NCBI RefSeq assembly: GCF_026914185.1
Contig: NC_070570.1
Coordinates: forward strand, 3,534,001-3,598,000
DNA: 64,000 nt
From: Puccinia triticina
Taxonomy: Eukaryota > Basidiomycota > Pucciniomycetes > Pucciniales > Pucciniaceae
Direction: 5' to 3'
The stretch's first letter is position 1. The number at the start of each line of letters is the position of its first letter. Position numbers and translations under genes: made by a program. Shown here piece by piece: positions 24,301 to 33,545 of the stretch. A model generated the notes under the pieces. That model saw nothing but the letters and a program-made list of their open reading frames with translations, was not told the origin of the DNA and made no database searches.

Positions 24301-24502
24301 CTCAGGGGGGCAAGCATTTGTCAAGCAGGGATCTTGGACTTCCAGATTTGGCTTTGTGAGCAGCAAAGTGAGACAGAAACTTTATTCCGGGGGAGGTAAG
24401 AAATGGTATAGGGCGCATGTATCTAGTAAAAAGGCTAGAGCAGAGAAATGGAGGAAACACAAGATTTATGCTTCCACTTATGTGGTATCATATTTTTGTT
24501 AG
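21371..24502 (+). CDS. Ty3/gypsy-type Gag-protease polyprotein, intact, no polymerase
   Basis: One uninterrupted frame of 1043 aa from the first ATG (the frame is open back to 21263 without an ATG). Order of domains: an N-terminal Gln/Glu/Met-rich coiled coil (about residues 10-60); a Gag capsid-like helical region (about 135-330, starting LHFDGTKVETFIQRVEKV); a zinc knuckle C395-YYC-x3-H-x4-C407; a long acidic-basic linker; and an aspartic protease with L-VDTGA (catalytic Asp 678) followed by VLGQPFLADHNI. It ends with a basic tail rich in Lys/Arg. No reverse transcriptase, RNase H or integrase follows before 26 kb. The ORF has no stop or shift, which is rare in this window and suggests recent activity or a lifestyle dependent on polymerase supplied in trans. 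Gag would form particles around element RNA; the protease would process it. Confidence 0.85.
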   Translation: MAEESTNPTAVFQEKEQEISKLQASLQEMMEEMREMRKNQEKIQAVLDTPQQRQISETPALAQRTSLRFAESTPYTDRTQILETTLGAGDKSFLMSPGPLPVAGGPSPESSQAQPHTKIMLPDERKGVILDVKKTNLHFDGTKVETFIQRVEKVASIQGAGAIDLAFQLPLIINNKKISEALEQMDGHETGNWELLKKQMIRKWGRAIPSRKYREDAIPQLIQKARDSQGIKTRIEYKKFIGELEEMIDYFTQMGYSHLNPESGNPLWRALSAELKKEVTKELAHAKELKKTRDGHNIIPELDTLKKYVDMALIIIDFDNEEVASTTKEGPKKKVAIQDPTETEELKEKIKKLTNALEYQTRAAPPHLSRPSSTGFSEPRQGFSDTRPRFAPLECYYCKERHTLSECESYNQDMQTRRMYRYQGFYYYPNRQLIVVDKDSSVQQMVQRFHDEQSKVNETTAVAPESTSAVIELDKWGSWVPPQMHIDKGELQNNIGFGLRKSQRIQEKTTPVTSQSLPNKPQESTSKAPPPNQEALKAPTRRKSFPGSWMEEEENVEEEGVQHKKTVSEKASKTREEFPESKEESNPRLDKSIRNKFYKQTYTLTLEEIVKIAPHFLRGLQESQPESEMPGKGVNNRQLNCSIGVDPEDEDNTRLNYACPVGMVDMTINSRKIRTLVDTGAEMNIIPDTLASQLGLVTTEIFMRLRGIGGHFTPIVGLAEKIPISVLPGYVHLANFFVARGSVHTVLGQPFLADHNIRLELSNQKGKVLSFPNSEGRRVCIPICLPSTPGWHKEAPTFRQDCSFQVVDWDIFNKFANQTVGREDNNIPVVEWDQLEELGSTLGTGKLNSGEEELPQGEILSSKYSNPVLIKEDPWQVFVAEPVDCANELGAAILTEEEQSRVDTQLAEAEVLWEAEPIVNPDLQLELYWVKHYIPRRFREVFDKTNRPKRERKGQEWLRELPGGFTDSLDFLQLLNYSGGQAFVKQGSWTSRFGFVSSKVRQKLYSGGGKKWYRAHVSSKKARAEKWRKHKIYASTYVVSYFC

Positions 24503-26466
24503 AAAAATTATAAATTCCAGAGTTTTTTTTCTATGACTTTTTTTTGCACTAACATTAATGGGCAGATAGAGAAAAAAAATCTTTTTGTTTTTTTTTCTAG
24601 GTTATGAATAAGATCAGATAAGAAGAGCAGAAACTGCTGTCATAAGAATTTATTTTATCAGTTATAGTTTGCAGCTATAGTCTTTCATTCTTTGTAGCTA
24701 TCTTCTTTCCTGTCAGACTTCACTAAGGGATTTACTATATCCAAAGCAATTGGGTAGGCATCGCGAGCAAAAACAGGCTCTTTAGTCAATATTTGAGACG
24801 TGTATTACAACTTACAAGGGGAGCAAACAGACAAAAAAAGGCCTATAGCATCTCTTAGGCTGGGACGTTTAATGAGGCTTATTTGGGTCAATTCCGGAAA
24901 AGCAAGCCCGGTTGGTGCTTGGTTTTGACCATTTGATGGTGGAAGGAAGTCAGGAAAGGGGAAAGGGTTTAGCGGCCGGTAATTTAAGCGATGGGATAGG
25001 ACACAAAAGGATGCGCACCATATTTAAAAGCTGCCTTGTTGTTCAACAAGCTTTGTCTGAGGGGTCGCGCCGAGGTAAACGCCCCAGTAGCAAGTAAGAC
25101 CCGGAAGCCTCGGACGCGCTAACAAAGTGATGGAGGGGAACGGCGTTGCTTGAGCACAAAAATGTAAGGCAGAAGAAGAGAAAATCAGTTCTCAACTACA
25201 TAAATCAAGGGGATCAAGGGCAAGCAGTTACGTCCTAGAATCAGGCCCGAAGGCTGAGTAGTCAGAGTGTATCGCTATAACGGCCAAAAGAAGCTAGCAT
25301 ATCAATGTCTATAGCAGAGGATAGAAGTGGGGAGGCAACTCACTATCTTCGATTTCGTATTGCTTGTCCGGCTCCAACCAGAGACGGCCATTGATCTCGG
25401 ACTCCAAAGGATAAGTTGGCAATGCAGCTGCCACCAGTAGCTGTCCTGACAGTTGCCGGAGGTTTGGCCTAGCAAAGAACCACCTACGCGGGCTGTCAGC
25501 GCATTTTATTTTTTTTGAGATCGACTGTAGGGTTATAGAATGAAAGTACAAATGTTATCGGCAATAACTGTTGCCGGTACTGAAGGTTACATGTAGCGTT
25601 CAGGTTTTCATTACTGGAAGCGTCTATGACAAGTGATCAAAGCTCTACATACCGTTGTCTGAACCAGCTAGGCGTCAGCGGTAAGAGGCAAGAAGGGGGG
25701 TTCAAAATCAGCCAGAGAGTTGGTGACATAATAATCAGTCAAGGTTGGAGATTGTATATGCGAGGTGTACATGGTGTGAGATGAGGACGAATGGGGAGAG
25801 GAAGCAGCTGAGGACCTCACCTTTTATATCCAAGGGGGAGCTGGGACTGGCAATAGTTTTTTTCTTGTCCAGCAGCAGGTCGACCATGGAGGGTGGTACC
25901 AGCCCGGTCGTTTCTTCCTGGTGTGGAGCCATGGACCGTGGAGAGGTTGTGGATGGCCGATTGGCAGTTGGCATGGTGGACCGGCGTCCAGCGTCCACGG
26001 AGGAGCCTGTATCCATCCACGGTGGTACCAGCCAGCCAACGATTCTTCCTGGTGTTTATGTAAGGACCATAAACCTTGACCATAGCGGCAGGTGTCCATA
26101 AGGGCAATAAAACCATTACAAGCGAGGATCCTTGACATTCTCGGGAAAGAATACAGCCCAGTTAAAGTCCTGCAGCGGTGGATCAAAGGCGGCGTTAATC
26201 GTTTATACATAATTGGTCCCTAAGGGTTTGGTTCAGCGGCGATAAAAGATAAACAACCATCCCCACATACTTGTTGTAAGTGGTCTGTAGGAGTGCCTCA
26301 GGTCTGTCAGCAACAAGCACGAATATTATTTGCCAGCAGTGAGCACTCGCGTATGTTGTACAATGCGTAGCGGCTGTTGTGAATGAGGAGAGATTGCCTT
26401 CAGCATCAATGGCAACCCAAGTGCACACAGATTATGCAGTCTGGAGTTTCTTTTGGGGTCCTGCAT
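24503..26466. other. Mostly noncoding, with possible minus-strand coding relic at 25.2-26.4 kb
   Basis: 24503-25200 is T/A-rich after the Gag ORF and no LTR copy is seen. On the minus strand, 25309-25500 has an exon-like frame (GRLWLEPDKQYEIED then a GTGAGT donor), and about 25820-26200 reads as LQDFNWAVFFPENVKDPRL, then after a one-base shift VKVYGPYINTRKNRWLAGTT. These look like remains of one protein gene whose family I do not recognise. Confidence is low. Confidence 0.3.
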
Positions 26467-27727
26467 GAGTGTGCTTTGGCACACTCCTAGGAATGGAGTG
26501 TGCTTTGGCACACTCCTAGGAATGGAGTGTGCTTTGGCACACTCCTAGGAATGGAGTGTGCTTTGGCACACTCCTAGAACGGAGTGTGCTTTGGCACACT
26601 CCTAGAACGGAGTGTGCTTTGGCACACTCCTAGAACGGAGTGTGCTTTGGCACACTCCTAGAACGGAGTGTGCTTTGGCACACTCCTAGAACGGAGTGTG
26701 CTTTGGCACACTCCTAGAACGGAGTGTGCTTTGGCACACTCCTAGAACGGAGTGTGCTTTGGCACACTCCTACAACAGAGTGTGCTTTGGCACACTCCTA
26801 GAACGGAGTGTGCTTTGGCACACTCCTAGAACGGAGTGTGCTTTGGCACACTCGTAGAACAGAGTGTGCTTTGGCACACTCCTAGAACGGAGTGTGCTTT
26901 GGCACACTCCTAGAACAGAGTGTGCTTTGGCACACTCCTAGAACAGAGTGTGCTTTGGCACACTCCTAGAACAGAGTGTGCTTTGGCACACTCCTAGAAC
27001 AGAGTGTGCTTTGGCACACTCCTAGAACAGAGTGTGCTTTGGCACACTCCTAGAACGGAGTGTGCTTTGGCACACTCCTAAACCGGAGTGTGCTTTGGCA
27101 CACTCCTAAACCGGAGTGTGCTTTGGCACACTCCTAAACCGGAGTGTGCTTTGGCACACTCCTAAACCGGAGTGTGCTTTGGCACACTCCTAGAACGGAG
27201 TGTGCTTTGGCACACTCCTAGAACGGAGTGTGCTTTGGCACACTCCTAGAACGGAGTGTGCTTTGGCACACTCCTAGAACGGAGTGTGCTTTGGCACACT
27301 CCTAGAACGGAGTGTGCTTTGGCACACTCCTAGAACGGAGTGTGCTTTGGCACACTCCTAGAACGGAGTGTGCTTTGGCACACTCCTAGAACGGAGTGTG
27401 CTTTGGCACACTCCTAGAACGGAGTGTGCTTTGGCACACTCCTAGAACGGAGTGTGCTTTGGCACACTCCTAGAACGGAGTGTGCTTTGGCACACTCCTA
27501 GAACGGAGTGTGCTTTGGCACACTCCTAGAACGGAGTGTGCTTTGGCACACTCCTAGAACGGAGTGTGCTTTGGCACACTCCTAGAACGGAGTGTGCTTT
27601 GGCACACTCCTAGAACGGAGTGTGCTTTGGCACACTCCTAGAACGGAGTGTGCTTTGGCACACTCCTAGAACGGAGTGTGCTTTGGCACACTCCTAAACC
27701 GGAGTGTGCTTTGGCACACTCCTAAAC
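26467..27727. repeat. Hairpin satellite H1, 28-bp unit, about 45 copies
   Basis: Each unit is GGAGTGTGC / TTTG / GCACACTCC plus a 6-nt spacer: a perfect 9-bp inverted repeat with a 4-nt loop. The spacer defines local variants: TAGGAAT (29-bp unit) in the first copies, TAGAAC in most, AGA- for GGA-start copies around 26865-27050, and TAAACC in a block near 27075-27180 and again at the right end. Stems are almost unchanged while spacers vary, and variants come in blocks, which indicates local homogenisation. There is no coding role. Confidence 0.95.
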
Positions 27728-28062
27728 ACTGCCAGCATTGAAGCCTTGGATGCGCGCATCCTCGTTAATCTGGGATGCACGCAACCGATTTAACATTGGT
27801 TGCGCGTATCCAATGCAATCCGCATCCGAGTTGACATTGGGGGATAGTAACCCGAGGGTTTTGCCACCCGATTCAAACTCGGCTGGTCCGCGGCCGAGCC
27901 AAAATCGGCAGGCTGTCTGACCGACGAAGTAAATTCCTCGATCAGTGGCCAGCCGAGTTAACCTCGGCCGCCACCAACCGAGCAATGGAAGCTCGGTTGA
28001 CAGCTCAAGCGAGCTTTCATCTGATATGAAAGCTCGGTTACGGACCCACCGAGTAAAATGAA
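27728..28062. repeat. Irregular hairpin-rich tract between H1 and H2
   Basis: Not tandem, but filled with short perfect inverted repeats such as GGATGC/GC/GCATCC and CGAGCTTTCAT/CTGAT/ATGAAAGCTCG (11-bp stem, 5-nt loop, about 28010-28036). It joins satellite H1 directly to H2 without unique sequence. Confidence 0.7.
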
Positions 28063-28236
28063 CATTGGTGGGTCAATCACCGAGGATTTCAAATGATCGG
28101 TGGGTAAATCACCGATGATTTCGAATCATCGGTGGGTAAATCACCGATGATTTCGAATCATTGGTGGGTAAATCACCGATGATTTTGAATCATTGGTGAG
28201 TCAACAGCCGATGATTTTGAATCATCGGCTGTTCCA
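28063..28236. repeat. Hairpin satellite H2, 32-bp unit, about five copies
   Basis: The unit is CACCGATGATT / TCG / AATCATCGGTG followed by a GGTAAAT spacer, an 11-bp perfect stem with a 3-nt loop. Copies differ mainly by paired or loop changes (TTTCG versus TTTTG). The last copy is altered to AGCCGATGATT. Confidence 0.9.
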
Positions 28237-29515
28237 CCCTCCTCGGAGAACTTTCCCGGGGAGGAGCCCTCCGGCAGTTAGCACGTCGAGCCACAGTGGC
28301 CGGAGCAGTCTGCTCGCTGGTCCAAGAACTCGACTCGCCGGTCCAAGCAGACTGCTCAGACTAGCGAGCAGTGCTGCCCGATCACGTACAGGTACTATAC
28401 CCGCTTCGCCAGCAGGTTAACCTGTCAAGCTGCTGGCCGAGCAGGTCAACCTGCAGGCGAAGCAGGTTCAGGTACCTGGCCAGCGAGCGGGTCAACCTGC
28501 TAGCCAAGCAGGTAACAGCACCTGGTCGGCGAGCAGGCTGACCTACTCGCCGAGCAGGTAAAAGCTTGTCGAGCAGGTACTTTTACCTGCTTGGCCATTA
28601 GCATAACCTGCTTGTCGAGCATGTACGGTTACAGTTACTTGCTCCGACTCGGCCAGCAGTTCAACCTGCTGGCCAGGAAATAGTACCTGCTCGGCGAGCA
28701 GGTTGACCTACTCGCCGAGCAGGTAAAAGCTCGCGGAGCAGGTATTTCTACCTGCTCGGCCATCAACCTGGTCGCCGGGCAGGTACAGTTACAGGTACCT
28801 GCTCCGGCTCGGCCAGCGGGTCATCCTGCTGGCCAAGCAGGTAACAGTACCTGCTCGGCGAGCAGGTTGACCTACTTGCTGAGCAGGTAAAAGCTCTCCG
28901 AGCAGGTACTTTTACCTGCTCGGCCATCGGGATGACCTGCTCGCTGAGCAGGTACAGTTACAGGTACCTGCTCCGGCTCGGCCAGCGGGTCATCCTACTG
29001 GCCAAGCAGGTAACAGCTCGCCGAGCAGGTATTTTTACCTACTTGGCCATCAACCTGGTCGCCGGGCAGGTACAGTTACACGTACCTTCTCCGGCTCGGC
29101 CAGCGGGTCATCCTGCTGGCCAAGCAGGTAACAGTACCTGCTTGGTGAGCTTTTCCCTGCTCACCAAGTAGGTCAACCTGCTCGCCGAGCAGGTATTTTT
29201 ACTTTTACCTGCTCGGCCATCAGGATGACCTGCCCACCAAGCAGGTGCTTTTACCTGCTTGGTAAGCAGGTTGACCTGATCTTCAAGCAGATACCTGTAG
29301 CCGCTTCGAAGCGGGAACAAGTACCTGCTTGCCCAGCAGGTACTGTTACCTGCTTGGCCAGTTGACCTGCTGGCCGCGCCGGAGCAGGTACCTGTAACTG
29401 TACCTGCTCAGCAAGCAGGTCATCCCGATGGCCGAGCAGGTAAAAGTACCTGCTTGGCGAGCTTTTACCTGCTCGGCAACTATGTAGGTCATAACCTGCC
29501 AGTGCTAGCCAATTC
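28237..29515. repeat. Hairpin satellite H3, higher-order repeat built on AGCAGGT/ACCTGCT
   Basis: About 1.2 kb is composed of AGCAGGT and its complement in alternating orientation. This makes hairpins such as AGCAGGTA/ACAG/TACCTGCT (8-bp stem) and GAGCAGGTA/CTTT/TACCTGCTC (9-bp stem). A higher-order period near 185-200 bp is visible (GGTACCTGCTCCGGCTCGGCC recurs near 28795, 28957 and, altered, 29081). From about 29290 to 29480 the same blocks run in the opposite orientation, so the tract is also a large imperfect palindrome. Confidence 0.85.
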
Positions 29516-29524
29516 CTGAGGGCA

Positions 29525-30642
29525 AATCTCCGCAGGCAAACTGCTAAAACTGCTAAAGCAATTTTTCCTGGGAGAAAAACTCCACAGGCAAACTGCTAGA
29601 GCAGTTTTCCTGGGAGCAAAACTCCACAGGCAAACTGCTAAAGCAGTTTTCCTGGGAGCAAAACTCCACAGGCAAACTGCTAAAGCAGTTTTCCTGGAAC
29701 AATACTCCACAGGCAAACTGCTAAAGCAGTTTTCCTGGGAGCAAAACTCCACAGGCAAACTGCTAAAGCAGTTTTCCTGGGAGCAAAACTCCACAGGCAA
29801 ACTGCTAAAGCAGTTTTCCTGGGAGCAAAACTCCACAGGCAAACTGCTAAAGCAGTTTTCCTGGGAGCAAAACTCCACAGGCAAACTGCTAAAGCAGTTT
29901 TCCTGGGAGCAAAACTCCACAGGCAAACTGCTAAAGCAGTTTTCCTGGGAGAAAAACTCCACAGGCAAACTGCTAAAGCAGTTTTCCTGGGAGCAAAACT
30001 CCACAGGCAAACTGCTAAAGCAGTTTTCCTGGGAGCAAAACTCCACAGGCAAACTGCTAAAGCAGTTTTCCTGGGAGCAAAACTCCACAGGCAAACTGCT
30101 AAAGCAGTTTTCCTGGGAGCAAAACTCCACAGGCAAACTGCTAAAGCAGTTTTCCTGGGAGCAAAACTCCACAGGCAAACTGCTAAAGCAGTTTTCCTGG
30201 GAGCAAAACTCCACAGGCAAACTGCTAAAGCAGTTTTCCTGGGAGCAAAACTCCACAGGCAAACTGCTAAAGCAGTTTTCCTGGGAGCAAAACTCCACAG
30301 GCAAAGTGCTAAAGCAGTTTTCCTGGGAGCAAAACTCCACAGGCAAACTGCTAAAGCAGTTTTCCTGGGAGCAAAACTCCACAGGCAAACTGCTAAAGCA
30401 GTTTTCCTGGGAGCAAAACTCCACAGGCAAACTGCTAAAGCAGTTTTCCTGGGAGCAAAACTCCACAGGCAAACTGCTAAAGCAGTCTTCCTGGGAGCAA
30501 AACTCCACAGGCAAACTGCTAAAGCAGTCTTCCTGGGAGCAAAACTCCACAGGCAAACTGCTAAAGCAGTCTTCCTGGGAGCAAAACTCCACATGCAAAC
30601 TGCTAAAGCAGTCTTCCTGGGAGCAAAACTCCACAGGCAAAC
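29525..30642. repeat. Hairpin satellite H4, 42-bp unit, about 26 copies
   Basis: The unit contains two hairpins: AAACTGC/TAAA/GCAGTTT (7-bp stem, 4-nt loop) and GGAG/CAAAA/CTCC (4-bp stem). Because 42 is a multiple of 3 and no stop falls in several frames, long 14-residue-periodic conceptual peptides exist on both strands. They have no start context or homology and are treated as a by-product. The last copies change AGTTTTCC to AGTCTTCC. Confidence 0.95.
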
Positions 30643-31409
30643 TGAAAAAATAGGAGCAACTGAAAATAATAATTCTAATTAAAGACTCCGCTAGCTAATG
30701 AAAACCTTTGATGATGAAGAGAAACTTCTGAATAGTGAATAGAAATCACCTGAAAGCAGGAAAGCGCTAGCTTTGTCTTTTGCCTAACGGCTGGACAGAG
30801 AGAAGAAAGAAAGCTTTGATCTGAGAATTGAGAGAAGAGAAGAATCTGCACAATCGGGGTCAGTCGTGCTTCTATCTGTCTCACAGGACTAGCTCTCCCT
30901 TACTTTGCTTTTGCGCTGAGAATTGATTAAGCGTTTGGCGCTATAGTCAAAGTGACTAATTTGAGAACTATGACACAAGGTGTTTGTTAGTTCTGTCTGA
31001 TCTGGCTCTGTTGCTTTGAATGTCTGGGACTTGCAAAAATATACAAATGCTATTTGAATAGCTTTGTTTTATCTTGCCTGAATAAATCAGCAAGGTCTGG
31101 TTCTGAATGACAAATGAGAATCAAATATCTGTTAGCTTGTTGTTTTGGTCTGTGGTTTCTAGGACCTGAAGACCCACAAATGTCAAAGTCTTCAGTGATC
31201 CTGCTTAGCAGTTTGCTAGTTGTCTTGGGGCCAAGGCGCTCTGTGAGGATTCTGTTAAGAATTGCAAATCAGTCAGCTTTGTTGAAGGCAGACTTTATCA
31301 TCACTTGGTACACACAAGGTTCTGTCTGAGTCTGTTGATTCCGATTCCCGCGCGTTGACCACTAAGGTTTGATCTTCTGCATTTGCTTCTGTAAACAGCA
31401 TGCGATACA
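30643..31409. other. No gene recognised; probable flank of the copia remnant
   Basis: Only short frames. The side next to 31410 should contain the 3' noncoding end of the copia element, but neither a polypurine tract nor an LTR boundary could be placed with confidence. Confidence 0.35.
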
Positions 31410-33289
31410 TCAGCAACGACTTGGGTTAGGTTTCTGGTCTGGACTGCGGCAAATGGACATACCTATTTGCGCAGCTTGGCTTAACCTCGCACGCTTTCTA
31501 GTTGAATGCTGCGGGTGGTCTGGGGGGTCTGGAGCTGTATTCTTACAGCCTGGCATGCTTCTAGTCGTAAGATTAGAAGCAGCTTCTGAGACTTGGATGA
31601 CTCCTAGTTGGCTGAGGGAGCGCTGAATGATTGATCTTCCAATCGCCTTGGTGAGGAAGTCGGCCGTGTTTGATTTGGTCTTGACATAATGAAGCTTGAT
31701 GAGGCGGAGTGTGATTAGCTCGCGCACAAAGTGAAGACAAATGTTCATATGCTTTGTTCTGAAGCTGTTCTGTGTCATTTCTCTGTTTGCTAGATTGATT
31801 GCGCCCTGATTGTCGACCAATACTGCTATGTTGCTGACAGATTTCTGCAGCTGAACTTTGGTGATGAGGCTTGCGAACCAGGCAAGATCCCGCCCCAAGT
31901 CCAACATTGCCTTGTATTTGGCCTCCGCCGTCGATAGCAAGACAGTTGGCTGTCTGCATGACTTCCAGTTTATTAGGTCGCCACTAGGAAGCCAGTGGTG
32001 GAACATTCAGTGTCCAGACAATTGCCCCAGTCGGCATTGGAGAATGCATGAAGTTGAGCCTTCTCTGACCTGTTGAAGGTCAATCCGACGTGCCTAGTAC
32101 CCAACAAGTATTGAAAGACTTGAACTGCTGCTTGATAATGTTTGATTCTGGGGCTTTCAAGATACTGTGATAGGGAGCTGACTGCAAAGAATATGTCCGG
32201 ATGTGTCAGGATACTGAGGTAGTTTCGGGATCCCACTAGCGCTCAATAATTAATGTCAATTTTGCTGAACAGGTTGATTTTGGGAGCAGTGGCTTTCTTG
32301 AGTGGCTCTCTGGGGTTAAGTCTTACATTCAATGTATTGCGTCTGATTGATTTGAAGGCCATTGGTGTAGTCGTTATTCCTGTGTTTGCAGGTGAAAAAT
32401 TCAAACTTTTATTTGTACTCTCTAAATGCCTCAAGATATCACCACATGGACTGCAGAAATGGAATCTACGGCCAAAACAACCCTTAGTCACCAACTCAGA
32501 CCACCACCATATCTCTACTGGATCAGAAGATACACGGATCACACCTTTCACGCACCAATCTGGGACAGTTCACATAGTATTTCACACATGGTTTCACACA
32601 CAACTCAGCTCTAGGATACATTGCATAGGATATTGAATACCTCATATTGAATTCCTTTGTTTCTTTTATTTCCTTCCTTTTATTTCACTCAACCACAAGT
32701 TGGCCATTGTTTTGACCATGCATACATATGAAACTAATGTAACCCCCTAGAAGTTAGACCCCTTTTCAGTTTACTATATAAGGAGGCCTCTGCCTGCCAG
32801 TTGTTTCCTCCCTCATGCCATCTGGCACCCACATATTTTTTATCCACCTGTCACAGTTATTTATTACACATACATATCACAGGTATTTACTTGCAATTCA
32901 CAGTCATACTTAGTTTCACGAACCTTTCACAAGTTCTAAAGCCCTCTGTTCCAATCCTAGCCAAAGCACAGCTCTCAAACCTTGGCTTCATCTTTTCAGC
33001 CTTATATACCCTCAGCCCAAGGACCTGGGTTCAAGCCCCACCTAAGTCATCAAGTCTTTTCTGACCAGTCAACATATCATATATCATCCAACTATACCTT
33101 TCATCTTCGAACACATCCTTATCACTAAATAAAATTGCCAAGCTTACCTTGGTGGTCTTGTTTTCTGATACATAGAAAGGCAGAGTTTGCACCTCATCCA
33201 TACCTTCCTCCATTCAGCAAAAGGGTTCCACAACCACTTTTGAGTCTTACATTGGAGAAGCGCCGGATATTCATTCCAAGCAGGAATTC
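31410..33289 (-). pseudogene. Ty1/copia reverse transcriptase-RNase H remnant, interrupted
   Basis: On the minus strand a copia RT end is read as LLGMNIRRFSNG and NQTQYIE (33289-33256), then after an inserted solo LTR continues from 32360 with KINLFSKIDINY, GSRNYLSILTHPDIFFAVSS and a run to SNADWGN. RNase H follows with LSTAEAKY, VDNQGAINLANR, RTKHMNI and NTADFLTKA, ending near 31410. There is at least one internal stop (after DINY) and one frame change near 32000. The RT catalytic core, integrase and Gag are missing because the upstream side was cut at 33289 by a gypsy LTR. Removing the solo LTR with one copy of its ATTGG duplication restores the frame exactly at SNG/L. Confidence 0.82.
32366..33250 (+). 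mobile_element. Solo LTR, family R, copy 1
   Basis: It begins TGTAGTCGTTATTCC and ends GAGTCTTAC(A). ATTGG flanks it at 32361-32365 and 33251-33255, a 5-bp duplication inside the copia RT. It contains a TATA box (TATATAAGG, 32775-32783) followed by a C/T-rich R region, as expected for an LTR. It is 885 bp long. Copy 2 (37752) is alignable over its whole length. Confidence 0.8.
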
Positions 33290-33545
33290 TGTCAGCCGTG
33301 GTGATACTAAGAGCCGCGCTCTTCTAGCTACACTGGCTGATGGGGAAGGAACAGTGGCGCGGTTTCTGGATTAGAACACTGGCAAAGATAAAAGGTATAT
33401 TTATTTTATTCACGGAGGGGCTTAACTCTAGGAGCCAAGGGTGTTTAATTGCCCTCCGGTAAGTTTCCAGGGCCTGCGGAGCAGGGGTGTTTACTTTAGG
33501 GTGCCTGAAGCAGCGGGGGACTGTTTCCAGGTTTGGTTTGCTAAA
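33290..33545 (-). mobile_element. Partial LTR, family G
   Basis: The plus-strand reading starts TGTCAGCCGTGGTGATAC and includes CTTCTAGCTACAC, a signature shared with the solo LTR at 36406 and the partial copy at 50572. The first 55 bases fold on themselves (CAGCC...GGCTG, AAGAGC/GCTCTT). It abuts the Gag-protease remnant on the minus strand, so it is probably that element's 3' LTR, ending GGCTGACA. It was inserted into the copia RT after AATTC. The right partner is missing. Confidence 0.6.

Noticed and set aside
26467..27727. CRISPR array look-alike (regular 28-bp repeats)
   Set aside because: Spacers are 6-7 nt and nearly identical, there are no cas genes, and the genome is clearly eukaryotic. 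It is a satellite.
29489..30640. Long repeat protein (383 aa minus strand and others)
   Set aside because: Open frames follow from a 42-bp unit without stops and are present in several frames on both strands. No start context or codon bias.
33020..33045. Pol III B-box (GGGTTCAAGCCCC) in LTR family R, also at 38408-38425
   Set aside because: Only four T-stem pairs and no A-box or acceptor at the right distance. It is a conserved part of the LTR, not a tRNA gene.
32366..33250. LINE 5' untranslated region (family R copies precede ORF1 at 38668)
   Set aside because: Copy 1 has a clean 5-bp duplication within a copia gene and TG...CA-like ends with a TATA box, so it is an LTR.
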